A program made the translations under genes and the position numbers. A stretch of 64,000 nt of DNA from Bradyrhizobium sp. 138. GTDB lineage: Bacteria > Pseudomonadota > Alphaproteobacteria > Rhizobiales > Xanthobacteraceae. Below are positions 16,766 to 24,310 of the stretch, piece by piece. The notes under the pieces are model-generated. The model did no database searches. It was given only the letters and a program-made list of their open reading frames with translations, and was not told the DNA's origin. The stretch is taken from the NCBI RefSeq assembly GCF_023074075.1, contig NZ_JADPKT010000070.1:62001-126000 (forward strand), given 5' to 3'. Every line of letters begins with the position of its first letter. The first letter of the stretch is position 1.

Positions 16766-17386
16766 ATGGCAAAACTACCGATCCAAGAAGAAATAGAGGC
16801 GGCAAGGGCGCTTCTCGAACCGTACAAACTTGCGCTTGGTAAGGTGGCCCATTCCTGGAACCACATGCAGGAGCAACTTGGCGTCCTTTTCTGCATGGTT
16901 GCAGGTCTCGACAACAGGATGGGAATGGCTATTTGGCACGCGCTCAAGAGCGATCGTAGTCAACGCGAGTTGCTACAAGCGGCGATTGAAGCGGCGTCTG
17001 ACGATGAAGAATGGACGAATGATTTCCCAAAAGCCAAGGAAGATATAAGCTGGATACTCAAGAAGGTGAACAAGCTTACAGATGGTCGCAACAGCGCGAT
17101 TCACGCCCCGGTGTTCAGTGTTGTTGTAGGAGAGCCTGAACTCAGGCCCAATACAATCCTCGGCAACCCAAATGCAGCGAAACTGCGAGGCAAAGACATA
17201 ATTGCCGAGTTTGAGTGGTATGAAGAGTACTTCGATAGCATCAAGGGGTTCGCCGCTGGAGTCGCGCTTGCCTTGATGGGTCGTCGCCGACCAAATTCTG
17301 TTTGGACGCAATGGCCCGACAGACCTCGATTGCCAACCGTGAAGCAAAAAAGTGCCCGCGAAGGGCTCGAGGTCGATCCCAAATAG
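16766..17386 (+). CDS. HEPN-like protein with R-N-x3-H motif
   Basis: 206 aa from ATG 16766. Mostly helical and soluble. The segment DGRNSAIHAP carries R108 and H113 in the R-x4-H spacing of HEPN-domain RNases, preceded by a long helix (DISWILKKVNKL). It resembles the protein at 21323-21934: both have LG-x4-W near residue 25-35, a following LF-x2-M, I-x2-A-x2-S/D-x-R and RE-L/M-LQA, and RN-x3-H. HEPN proteins act in toxin-antitoxin, abortive infection and CRISPR systems. No MNT antitoxin partner is adjacent. Neighbours are the Cas2-like gene and phage-like ORFs. Family call is inference from motif and helices. Confidence 0.5.
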   Translation: MAKLPIQEEIEAARALLEPYKLALGKVAHSWNHMQEQLGVLFCMVAGLDNRMGMAIWHALKSDRSQRELLQAAIEAASDDEEWTNDFPKAKEDISWILKKVNKLTDGRNSAIHAPVFSVVVGEPELRPNTILGNPNAAKLRGKDIIAEFEWYEEYFDSIKGFAAGVALALMGRRRPNSVWTQWPDRPRLPTVKQKSAREGLEVDPK

Positions 17387-17544
17387 CATCAACACCCACC
17401 TAATGATATCGGAGGTGTGTCAATTCGCGGGCGCGCAGCCGCCGGAAAATCAGCCGGCGGCGGCGCGGAGGTAGCGTCACTGTGGAGCCCAGTAAATGCC
17501 CCCGCTCAAAGGGAGGAATTCTCTCTTCGCGACTTATTAGTACC

Positions 17545-17745
17545 TCAGCAGTCAGGGACGCGACTCAATATTCGAATGTTGCGGCGCTCATCGGCCTCCG
17601 GTGGGACCGCTTTTGTTGGCGAGACTGCCACCGGAGCTGGGCTCTCCGGCTTGTACGCAAGCGCGTCTGCAATCCATTGCGGCCATTTGGCTTCCGGCCT
17701 TGGCTCAGCAGACGCTTGAGGCAACTTTCGAAGTATGTCGCTCAT
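17545..17745 (-). CDS. Small phage-associated protein of unknown function
   Basis: 66 aa; ATG 17745 overlaps the upstream stop by 4 bases (ATGA), so it is translationally coupled to the gene at 17742-18197. Proline-rich, with an N-terminal helix (MSDILRKLPQ) and a WPQWIADAL segment. No known motif. Probably part of the same two-gene prophage remnant. Confidence 0.55.
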   Translation of the reverse strand: MSDILRKLPQASAEPRPEAKWPQWIADALAYKPESPAPVAVSPTKAVPPEADERRNIRILSRVPDC

Positions 17746-18197
17746 GCCTGCTCCTGCGACTGCAGCCAGACGTCTTCGTGAGAAACGTCGAAGTCGTTGG
17801 TCGCGCCGACGCTTCCGAGCACGCTGAGCGGCACCCGCCTCACGGATTCCTCGATAGTGGCGTCAATCACCGGATCATTCACGGGGTCTCCGGGATGGAC
17901 GATGACCCGCTCGATCCGATGAAGGAACTCAAGCGGCGTGCCGTCTTCGCTGGCAAAGCGTTGCAAGGATTTGCCCCAGCCGCGGTCGAGAATGGAATTG
18001 GCCGCGCAGACGCGCGCATGCGCGGGGGCTTTCTTGTCCCGCATGATCTGCACGAGCGTGTTCACGGCCTGCATGGTCTGCGTCCGCGCCAGCGATTTGA
18101 TTTCCGTCATGGTCCGCCCCTTCAAAGTCCTGCGAGCAGCCTCCCTCGCAAATGCAACTTCGGAGCGCTTGTTCTTCGACATTACGATTTCATTCAT
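17742..18197 (-). CDS. Phage-derived protein resembling terminase-adjacent helical proteins
   Basis: 151 aa from ATG 18197 with GAGAGAG upstream; TTG 18203 and ATG 18182 are alternatives. The core, LARTQTMQAVNTLVQIMRD followed by ARVCAANSILDRGWGK, is a pattern I know from short proteins encoded near terminase genes in rhizobial prophages. The C-terminal part is acidic. It heads a coupled pair with 17545-17745. No terminase large subunit or capsid gene is present here, so this is probably a remnant. Confidence 0.55.
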   Translation of the reverse strand: MNEIVMSKNKRSEVAFAREAARRTLKGRTMTEIKSLARTQTMQAVNTLVQIMRDKKAPAHARVCAANSILDRGWGKSLQRFASEDGTPLEFLHRIERVIVHPGDPVNDPVIDATIEESVRRVPLSVLGSVGATNDFDVSHEDVWLQSQEQA

Positions 18198-18231
18198 CTG
18201 CAATCTCTCTCTATAGATTCATTCACAATGT

Positions 18232-18332
18232 ATCGAGACGCAAAAAACCCGCGGCGGAATCTCCGTCGCGGGCGCAAAACACACTCGTCTCGATGATGTT
18301 ATTCTGCCAGTGTTTTGCCCGACGTGTCAAAC
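18232..18332 (+). repeat. Nested-hairpin dispersed repeat, copy 3
   Basis: Outer arms ATCGAGACG / CGTCTCGAT intact. The inner stem is CCCGC-GGCGGA / TCCGTC-GCGGG with loop ATC. The tail CAGTGTTTTGCCCGACGTGTC differs from copy 1 at one base. Inner-stem differences from copies 1 and 2 are compensated on the other side. Confidence 0.9.
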
Positions 18333-18395
18333 CTCTCTAAGGCCGTATGCCCGTATCGAGCTTCCCTACGGGCGCATGTACCTAACTTCCCTGTC

Positions 18396-18584
18396 TCAGC
18401 CCCGCTTTAGCTTCCGCTCGATCTTCTTCCGGCTGCTGCCAACCTTCTTGACGGCCTTCTTGACCGCCGATGCGGACCGGCGAGTCTTCTTCGCCTCATA
18501 GCTGACTTCATAGTCCTGCCCGCCCGCCACGCGCGCGCGGTCTTGCTTGCGACCGCGAGCGGTCTGCTTCTTTGCCTTAGCCAT
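18396..18584 (-). CDS. DUF3606-like small basic protein
   Basis: 62 aa, about a third Lys/Arg. The GGQDYEVSYEAKKTRRSASAV then KKAVKKVGSSRKKIERKL arrangement matches the DUF3606 helix-turn-helix-like pattern (DYEV, then a helix, then KVG-S). Such proteins are short, basic and possibly nucleic-acid binding; function is unproven. Divergent from the DNA ligase operon, whose GTG lies 132 bases away, so a shared promoter region is likely. Confidence 0.7.
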   Translation of the reverse strand: MAKAKKQTARGRKQDRARVAGGQDYEVSYEAKKTRRSASAVKKAVKKVGSSRKKIERKLKRG

Positions 18585-18716
18585 TCTGCACCTCCATGCG
18601 CCGCGAAAACGCGCGGCGATTCAGTTGGTTCCTTTTTCACTCCGGCTAGACGCACGGCCGGAACGAATCGGCGCATAAAGATTCGAATCAAAGAGTTTGT
18701 TGCGTGGAGTTGTTTG

Positions 18717-19640
18717 GTGGCGTCCCAGCGTCAGCGGAAGGCCCCGGCGATCGGCGTCAAGGCGCCGTTGCCCGGCTTTATCGAACCGGCCTTGGCATCC
18801 TCCGTCGAGAGAGTGCCGTCCGGGGAGCGGTGGATTCACGAGATCAAGTTCGACGGCTATCGCGTTCAGGTTCACTTGGCCAATGAGGCCGTCACCATCT
18901 ACACCCGGCGCGGCCACGACTGGACCAAGCGCTTCAAGAAGGTCGCCGAGGACGCATGGCACATCAAGGCGGGCTCGGCGATCATCGATGGCGAGGTTGT
19001 TGTCCCGGCCGCCGACGGCACGACTGATTTTTCGGTGCTGCAGAACGAGCTGAGGGGCAAGTCGTCCAAGATCGTGCTGGTGGCGTTCGACCTGCTCTAT
19101 CTCAACGGTCGGGACATTCGCAGCCTGCCGCTGCTTCAGCGCAAGACCGAGCTGAAGAAAATCATTTCCGGCACCGACGTCCAGTTCAGCGAGAGCTTCG
19201 AGATCGATGGCCGCGAGATGTTCGCCCATGCCTGCAAGGTCGGGCTTGAGGGTGTCGTCTCCAAGGTTCGCGACAGCGCCTACACCAGCGGCCAGATTAG
19301 CAAATGGGTCAAGACGACCTGCGTGCAGCGGGAGACCCTGACCATCGCCGGCTTCGCTCTCGACGAGGGCAAATGGGACGGCGTGTATCTCGGTCGCCGC
19401 AAGGGTGATGATCTAATCTATGCCGGCAAGGTCGATCATGGATTTGACAAGACATCAGCCGCCGACCTGCGGAAGCGGCTGGAGCCGCTGCGGCGCACGA
19501 CGCAGCCTTATGCCAAGCGTATTGCGCACAAGGGCATTTGGGTCGAGCCAAAGCTGCTTGCGGAAATCGAATACCGGGCCAAGTCGGCGGAGGGAAAGGT
19601 GCGGCATCCATTCTTCAAGGGATTGAGGGAGGACTTATGA
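18717..19640 (+). CDS. ATP-dependent DNA ligase (LigC/LigD ligase-domain type)
   Basis: 307 aa from GTG 18717, with GGAG 7 bases upstream; no ATG fits. The adenylation motif is EIKFDGYR with the nucleotidyl-accepting Lys44. Motif III is IDGEVVV, motif IV EGVVSKV, and motif V KWVKTTC. An OB-fold domain fills the C-terminal ~100 residues. The protein lacks the polymerase and phosphoesterase domains of full LigD. It seals nicks or breaks using ATP, possibly in end joining, but no Ku gene is present. Its stop overlaps the next ORF's ATG. Confidence 0.87.
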   Translation: MASQRQRKAPAIGVKAPLPGFIEPALASSVERVPSGERWIHEIKFDGYRVQVHLANEAVTIYTRRGHDWTKRFKKVAEDAWHIKAGSAIIDGEVVVPAADGTTDFSVLQNELRGKSSKIVLVAFDLLYLNGRDIRSLPLLQRKTELKKIISGTDVQFSESFEIDGREMFAHACKVGLEGVVSKVRDSAYTSGQISKWVKTTCVQRETLTIAGFALDEGKWDGVYLGRRKGDDLIYAGKVDHGFDKTSAADLRKRLEPLRRTTQPYAKRIAHKGIWVEPKLLAEIEYRAKSAEGKVRHPFFKGLREDL

Positions 19641-19810
19641 TGGACGCGTTTGATCGCTGGCGGATATGGGCCGAGAAATCGCTTGATGACCCGCTGACCA
19701 TTCCAGCCTGGCTCCACACGGCCGTCCTGAGCCTCCCGCCCAAGGAGCGGCAGGATCGCGCCAAGGTGAATGCAGCGGCAAAAGAGGCGGAGCGTCGAGA
19801 TGAGGCCTAA
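19637..19810 (+). CDS. Small protein coupled to the DNA ligase
   Basis: 57 aa starting ATGATG at 19637/19640, overlapping the ligase stop. Trp-rich N terminus (MDAFDRWRIWAEKSLDDP) and a charged Lys/Glu C terminus (AKVNAAAKEAERRDEA). No recognised family. Overlap on both sides suggests one polycistronic message with the ligase and the zinc-finger ORF. Confidence 0.6.
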   Translation: MMDAFDRWRIWAEKSLDDPLTIPAWLHTAVLSLPPKERQDRAKVNAAAKEAERRDEA

Positions 19811-19961
19811 ATTCCATAACGAAGGTTGGCAGCCTGCGAGCGAGGAAGATCATTTCCTCATTTGCCCAACCTGCGGCGAGCGGTTCGATTGCCGCGACCT
19901 TGGCGAGCTGTTCGAGCATCAACACGGTGAGCCCGTCGAAGAAGAGCCGACGCGGCAGTAG
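19800..19961 (+). CDS. Small zinc-finger-like protein in the ligase operon
   Basis: 53 aa from ATG 19800, overlapping the preceding gene by 11 bases. CPTCGERFDC followed by LFEHQHGE gives a C-x2-C...H-x-H arrangement that could hold one zinc. The overlap with 19637-19810 makes it the third gene of the ligase operon. It could help the ligase bind DNA, but this is a guess from context. Confidence 0.6.
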   Translation: MRPKFHNEGWQPASEEDHFLICPTCGERFDCRDLGELFEHQHGEPVEEEPTRQ

Positions 19962-20068
19962 CGGCGACAGATTTTCCACAGCCACGACGGGCAGTGGCTC
20001 TCTGCCCTGCCCATCCACTAGGAATCGACAATTTGCCAACGCAGTTGGCTCATGACTTTGATCACCGG

Positions 20069-20482
20069 ATGTCCACGAAGTCGCGCCAATACCTCTTTGG
20101 CACTCAGATCAAGATGTCGGCCGAGCGTGCCAAGGAGGCGCGCAAGGAAGCCGACAAGCTGGCCTGCGAGGCCTGGAACTATCGCATGCTCGGCTACAAA
20201 GGCCCCGCCCAGCCATCTCCAACGATCGGGGATGCCATCAACGCCGGCTTCTTGTACCTTGAGGTTCGATGCCTTGGATGCGACACCAATCAAACCGTCG
20301 CACTCGACATCATCCGGCGAGCCAGGACAACGCCCGTGCATCAATTAGAACGTTACATGCGCTGCAAGGATTGTTCGCAGATGCGTGGTTATGCATATAA
20401 GCGCAGCCAACTGGTGGCGCTGAGGCCGACGAAGATTTCCGCCGATCATCCCGCTTCATATTGGTGGCCCGGCGAGCGCTAG
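20069..20482 (+). CDS. Zinc-ribbon protein of unknown function
   Basis: 137 aa from ATG 20069; ATG 20114 is an alternative and neither has a clear ribosome site. Two CxxC pairs, CLGC and CKDC about 40 residues apart, form a probable zinc ribbon. The N-terminal half is a charged helix (SAERAKEARKEADKL). It ends 13 bases before the SRAP gene, so co-expression is likely. Confidence 0.55.
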   Translation: MSTKSRQYLFGTQIKMSAERAKEARKEADKLACEAWNYRMLGYKGPAQPSPTIGDAINAGFLYLEVRCLGCDTNQTVALDIIRRARTTPVHQLERYMRCKDCSQMRGYAYKRSQLVALRPTKISADHPASYWWPGER

Positions 20483-20495
20483 GATATTCCTCTCC

Positions 20496-21158
20496 ATGTG
20501 CAATCTCTATTCGATCACGACCAATCAGGCTGCCATCGCCGAACTCTTCCGCGTCGTCCGCCGCTACGAAGGCAACTTGCCGCCGATGCCCGGCGTGTTT
20601 CCGGATTACCCCGCCCCTGTCGTTCGCGACGCAGGCGGCGGCGAGCGCGAACTGGTGATGATGCGCTGGGGCATGCCGCCGCCACCGAGCAAGCCTGGTC
20701 CGCCGGTGACAAACATTCGCAACACCTCCTCGCCACACTGGCGCGCCTGGCTCAAGCCGGAGCACCGTTGCCTAGTCCCCGCTAACAGCTTCGCCGAATA
20801 TGCGCCGGAGCCGAACCTGGAGACGAAGAAGAAGGATGTGGTATGGTTCGCGCTTGCAAAAGAGCGACCGCTCTTCGCGTTCGCCGGGATCTGGACCACG
20901 TTCAATGGTGATCGCGGGACGAAGTCCAAGCCCGTGCCCGGGCCGCATCAAGTGTATGGATTTCTGACAACCGAGGCGAACGCGGTCGTCAAACCGATCC
21001 ATCCAAAGGCGATGCCGGTGATCCTTACAACGGCTGAAGAATGGGACGTGTGGATACGAGCGCCTTGGGATGAAGCTAGGGTAATACAACGACCCCTGCC
21101 CGATGAGCGCTTGAATATTGTAGCTCGCGGGCAAGACAAGGAGGATGTTGCTCGGTAA
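20496..21158 (+). CDS. SRAP domain protein (YedK/HMCES family)
   Basis: 220 aa. Cys2 directly follows the initiator Met, as required for the covalent DNA-protein crosslink with abasic sites. Family residues also present are Asn in TNIRNTSS (73-80), Glu101 in NSFAEYAP and His169 in IHPKAMPVIL. SRAP proteins shield abasic sites in single-stranded DNA. Location near a DNA ligase suggests a small DNA-repair neighbourhood. A full-length, apparently intact gene. Confidence 0.9.
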   Translation: MCNLYSITTNQAAIAELFRVVRRYEGNLPPMPGVFPDYPAPVVRDAGGGERELVMMRWGMPPPPSKPGPPVTNIRNTSSPHWRAWLKPEHRCLVPANSFAEYAPEPNLETKKKDVVWFALAKERPLFAFAGIWTTFNGDRGTKSKPVPGPHQVYGFLTTEANAVVKPIHPKAMPVILTTAEEWDVWIRAPWDEARVIQRPLPDERLNIVARGQDKEDVAR

Positions 21159-21322
21159 GATTGTACAATTCTAGCCTGCGATTCGGTAATTGAATTGCGT
21201 AGGCGCGCTTCGACGATAGCCACTGCTTGAGGCACGAATGCGCGGAATCCTAATCGGCACGAGATGTGAGACTGCAATGAACAATGCCAGGCTGCATGGA
21301 GACGCGCTCCTGCGGAGGGGTC

Positions 21323-21934
21323 ATGTCTGACAGCCCTCGTCAATTCATCACTATCACCACGAAGCTTGATTCCGAACCTGCGCATGCAGAACAACTAGGT
21401 CACATTAGCGTCGCATGGGCCAACGTCGAATGGAACATGTATATGCTGTTCGAGGTCATGTCGGGCTCTCCGCCGGCTGTCGCACGCAGCATATTCTATG
21501 CGATCGATAGCAACCGGGGCAGACGCGAGATGCTTCAAGCAATCGCACGTGTATTATTTGCAGAGCATCGCAGCGAACTGAACATCCTCGAAGACATTCT
21601 CCGTCGGATCGGCAAAAGCGCAGGGCAACGCAATAAGTATGTCCACGACACCTGGGGCGTCGCCCAAACGGCCAAACGCGAGGTTTTTCAAATGCGGATG
21701 TCCACGGCCGGCGAAACGGGAACGATGCAGGAAGTGACGCTTCCAGATATGAAGGCCGTGGTCGAAAACTCACAAAAACTCGCCGACGAACTCAATGCCT
21801 TTCGCGAGCGAACGATGCCCAAGCTTCCATCTTTGCTCGAAAAATATCGCAACCTTCCGGGATTAGGCTTAGTGTACGCTCCGAAAGGTCATCCGCCGGG
21901 ACGGAAGCCAAAAGGGTTTCATGGGCAGCGCTAG
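21323..21934 (+). CDS. HEPN-like protein with R-N-x3-H motif, relative of 16766-17386
   Basis: 203 aa from ATG 21323, with GGAGGGG just upstream. GQRNKYVHDT carries R103 and H108 in R-x4-H spacing. The preceding helices (ISVAWANVEWNMYMLFEVM, then IDSNRGRREMLQA) align by eye with the protein at 16766. The C-terminal 40 residues are basic (GHPPGRKPKGFHGQ). HEPN RNase activity is inferred only. No obvious antitoxin gene; the 54-aa ORF at 21957 is convergent, not co-directional. Confidence 0.5.
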   Translation: MSDSPRQFITITTKLDSEPAHAEQLGHISVAWANVEWNMYMLFEVMSGSPPAVARSIFYAIDSNRGRREMLQAIARVLFAEHRSELNILEDILRRIGKSAGQRNKYVHDTWGVAQTAKREVFQMRMSTAGETGTMQEVTLPDMKAVVENSQKLADELNAFRERTMPKLPSLLEKYRNLPGLGLVYAPKGHPPGRKPKGFHGQR

Positions 21935-21956
21935 GCCTCTTGGTACACCGCATCCG

Positions 21957-22121
21957 TCACCCGGCATCCGCATCCTCCTCCTTCGGAGGCACATCCATCG
22001 TCTTGCGTCCGAGAAACGTATCAGGCAGCGGCTGCTTCAACAGCTCACGGCATTCGCGCACGTGCTGTCGCATGTATTCTGTCTGGTCATCATCGACAGG
22101 TGTCGGCCGATGCACCCGCAT
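21957..22121 (-). CDS. Small conserved-looking protein of unknown function
   Basis: 54 aa from ATG 22121 with GGGAG 7 bases upstream. Charged, helical centre (YMRQHVRECRELLK) and acidic end (PPKEEDADAG). No motif. Converges on the HEPN-like gene, with 22 bases between stops. Confidence 0.55.
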   Translation of the reverse strand: MRVHRPTPVDDDQTEYMRQHVRECRELLKQPLPDTFLGRKTMDVPPKEEDADAG

Positions 22122-22437
22122 CACAGTGCTCCCTTCGCTTCGCAGGCGGGAGCACAATGGGTCTCTCAGCCACCGACGCCTACGGGCAGAGCCTCGGCCG
22201 GTGATGTCGGTAAACTACCACAGGTCGCTTCGGCTCGTAACTTGGATTTAATTGAGTAAGTCGCTCAACAGTCTCAAATCACGTCGAAATTTAATCTGCG
22301 AGACGTATCAAAAGATACAGACTCCCCGCCGCGGCAGGCGTAGCTTTCATCCATCACCGCAAGGCTCCTGGCAACGGTCGGTGACGAGAACGCCAGATTG
22401 CGCTCCCGCCCAAAAATGCGAACGAGGGAGATGCGCC
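22122..22437. other. Intergenic region, 316 bases
   Basis: Divergent promoter space for the small genes on each side. It includes an AT-richer stretch (about 22240-22320, with GGATTTAATTGAG and GAAATTTAATC) in otherwise GC-rich DNA. No ORF with a ribosome site and no strong hairpin seen. Confidence 0.5.
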
Positions 22438-22638
22438 ATGCTGAAGCGGCGTCGTTTCAAACAGACCACGACACTCAACGAAAGATTGGCCGACGAGGCC
22501 ATCCGCTGTCGCGAGGAAGCGCGTCGGCTGGCGCCGGGACGCCAACGCGAGATGCTGCTGCGCCGGGCGCGGCAGGACGAGACCGCCATGCAGATCGATG
22601 CCTGGCTGCGCTCCCCCGGGCTGAGGGCGCCGACATGA
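22438..22638 (+). CDS. Small Arg-rich helical protein (paralogue of 25274-25474)
   Basis: 66 aa from ATG 22438 with GAGGGAG upstream. Pattern RRR-x-KQT-x2-L-x-ER at the start, a long charged helix, and WLRSPGL at the end. The protein at 25274-25474 has the same pattern and length, so the two are paralogues 2.8 kb apart. No known domain. Its stop overlaps the ATG of 22635-22865 by 4 bases. Confidence 0.7.
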   Translation: MLKRRRFKQTTTLNERLADEAIRCREEARRLAPGRQREMLLRRARQDETAMQIDAWLRSPGLRAPT

Positions 22639-22865
22639 GCCAGCAATATCGCGCTTACCTGGTCGGCGAGAACGGCGTCTTCCGCTCGGCCGAAGCGTTC
22701 GAGGCCCCGTCCGACGAGTCCGCCCTCATCTTCGCGCAGCAATTCACGCGGCACGGCAAAGTCGAGGTGTGGCAGCTCGGCCGCAAGATCGCCGTGCTGG
22801 ACTCAGAGCAGTCTCGGCCGCCGCTGCCTCCCACGCGATCCCGGCCGACACTGACGCGTCAATGA
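22635..22865 (+). CDS. Small protein of unknown function
   Basis: 76 aa from ATG 22635, overlapping the previous stop (ATGA). YRAYLVGENGVFRSAEAFEA followed by FTRHGKVEVWQLGRKI suggests a small beta-rich domain; the tail is Pro/Arg-rich. Translationally coupled to the Arg-rich helical protein. Confidence 0.6.
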   Translation: MSQQYRAYLVGENGVFRSAEAFEAPSDESALIFAQQFTRHGKVEVWQLGRKIAVLDSEQSRPPLPPTRSRPTLTRQ

Positions 22866-22892
22866 TCGCGTGAGGGCCCGGACTGCGCCAGC

Positions 22893-23141
22893 CTATTCCT
22901 CCGCAAGCTTGCACTCGATATAGGCGTCCACCGTCTCGGCGAACGAGCGCTGCACGCCGACCGCCAGATCATGCTGGTCGAGTGCGTCGCGCTGGAGCAC
23001 GCGCAGGCCGCGCCCGCGGGCACTGTGAGGTGCCGTGTTCAGAAACTGGTCGATGGCGCCTTTGGCGAGCGGGATGGCCTTGGGATCGCCCCTGGCGATC
23101 AGGAGCCGGAGCAGGCTCTGGCATTCGGCCAAACCGGGCAT
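22893..23141 (-). CDS. Small helical protein of unknown function
   Basis: 82 aa from ATG 23141 with GAGG 9 bases upstream. Helical, with ARGDPKAIPLAKGAIDQFLN and a final acidic helix (SFAETVDAYIECKLAEE). Lies 13 bases downstream of a 34-aa ORF on the same strand, likely one transcript. Confidence 0.55.
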   Translation of the reverse strand: MPGLAECQSLLRLLIARGDPKAIPLAKGAIDQFLNTAPHSARGRGLRVLQRDALDQHDLAVGVQRSFAETVDAYIECKLAEE

Positions 23142-23154
23142 GGCTGTGCGCCTC

Positions 23155-23259
23155 TCACCGCTGCTGCGATTTCGGCTTCGGCCGCTTCACAGGCTGGGTA
23201 TGGGTGCCGAACAGCGCCAGCAGAAACGCGACCTCTTCCTTCGAACCGATCTGGATCAT
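23155..23259 (-). CDS. 34-aa ORF with strong ribosome site
   Basis: Starts at ATG 23259, preceded by AAAGGAGAT at ideal spacing. Encodes MIQIGSKEEVAFLLALFGTH and a basic Pro/Lys tail (VKRPKPKSQQR). The hydrophobic stretch is too short for a certain membrane helix. Probably co-transcribed with 22893-23141. Confidence 0.55.
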   Translation of the reverse strand: MIQIGSKEEVAFLLALFGTHTQPVKRPKPKSQQR

Positions 23260-23433
23260 GATGATCTCCTTTTCGCTTCGTTGGTCGAGGCCCGGGCGCG
23301 CGGAGTTCAGGACAATCGGGTTTCAGCACTGTTTCAGGCGTGTTTCGTCGGGCTGCAGCCGCTCGCCGGTTGGGAAACGCGGCCGTGTTCACCGGCCCAA
23401 GGAAACCTGAAGGGTGCGCTCCGGTTTTGTCTT

Positions 23434-23550
23434 TCAGGGATGCCCAAGCAAAAGCACCGCGAGAAGCGTCGCAGAAAGCAACGCTAGCCAGATCAGCGAA
23501 ACAACAATAGAGGCGAAGTGCCAATCTATGTCGCCGCGTCTGGCCCGCAT
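23434..23550 (-). CDS. 38-aa single-pass membrane protein
   Basis: ATG 23550 is preceded by GGGAGAG. The product begins MRARRGDIDWHFASIVVS and continues with a ~20-residue hydrophobic helix rich in Leu and Ala, ending LLLGHP. The Arg-rich N terminus suggests N-in topology. Function unknown. Confidence 0.55.
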   Translation of the reverse strand: MRARRGDIDWHFASIVVSLIWLALLSATLLAVLLLGHP

Positions 23551-23586
23551 TGTCTCTCTCTCCCGGGCGTAGTCGTGCGCTGCGAG

Positions 23587-23799
23587 TCAGCGGTCCTTGT
23601 CGGGTTTACCGTTGGGACTGCCGTCGCCGCCGCCGTTGCCTATGCCATTGTTGCCGTGGACACCGCGCGCGCCCGACTGCGCAATCGCGTCGGATGTCAA
23701 GGACGTCGAGAGCAAGAGAGTAATGGTCGGCGGCGTCACCGCCGCGAACTTTCCGCAGGTCTTCAAGAACTCCCGACGGTCGTCATCCTGGTCTGGCAC
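23587..23799 (-). CDS. Small exported protein with twin-arginine signal, Gly/Asn-rich
   Basis: 70 aa from GTG 23799, which has GGAG upstream; TTG 23811 is an alternative. DDRREFLKTCGKFAAVTPP is a Tat signal (RR-x-F-L-K), with a hydrophobic core to SLTSDAIAQ. The mature ~30 residues are Gly/Asn-rich (GNNGIGNGGGDGSPNG). No cofactor motif is visible, so why it would use Tat is unclear. The AT-rich block upstream probably holds its promoter. Confidence 0.6.
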   Translation of the reverse strand: MPDQDDDRREFLKTCGKFAAVTPPTITLLLSTSLTSDAIAQSGARGVHGNNGIGNGGGDGSPNGKPDKDR

Positions 23800-24100
23800 A
23801 GCGGTCTCCAATGGCTAAAGACGATTAAATCGTATTAAATAAATTAAATCAATGAGATTTTGTTCCTACGGCACATCGAGAAGTGCAACTGGCTCTCGGC
23901 ACGTCTGCGGACCCCAAAACGAGGGCATGCGCTCCGCCTTGTCTCCGAGACCGGACATGACCGATACGCCCTAGCCGTCAGCTAAGGGCCGTTGCTGAAG
24001 TCTCGATCTCCTCTCTTCGTCTAAGTACCGGGAAAAACTGGAAACTTTCCGGAATGCCTTGAGTTGGCAGCGACTGGGTTTCGGTCCGCGGAGAGTGAGC
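23800..24100. other. AT-rich intergenic region, divergent promoters
   Basis: 301 bases between divergent starts. Bases 23818-23862 are markedly AT-rich, with GATTAAATC, GTATTAAATAAATTAAATC and GAGATTTTG, unlike anything nearby. It could contain promoters or a nucleoid-protein site. No ORF or hairpin supported. Confidence 0.5.
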
Positions 24101-24310
24101 ATGGTCGACGAAGCCGTCTTGAAGAACGCCACGGAGATCGCATGGACGGTGTACCGGGCGCGGCATCCTGACGTCGATGCCAAGGACAGCCGGCGCTGCC
24201 TCCTCGAACGCCAGCTGCACAGGAGATGGGAAGAGCGCACGAGCGATCCCGAAGAACTCGCCGGCTTCGGGATGGCGTACCTGCATCGGCTTCCCCGAGA
24301 CGAATGTTGA
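24101..24310 (+). CDS. Small protein of unknown function
   Basis: 69 aa from ATG 24101 with GGAGAGTGAG before it. EIAWTVYRARHPDVDAKDSR followed by a Cys-Leu-Glu-Arg helix (CLLERQLHRRWEER). I have seen similar short proteins in Bradyrhizobium; no function known. Its end overlaps the next small ORF by 7 bases. Confidence 0.62.
   Translation: MVDEAVLKNATEIAWTVYRARHPDVDAKDSRRCLLERQLHRRWEERTSDPEELAGFGMAYLHRLPRDEC

Noticed and set aside
17417..17719. Plus-strand ORFs overlapping the small phage-like gene
   Set aside because: Overlap the coupled minus-strand pair at 17545-18197; products are Ser/Arg-rich with no motif.
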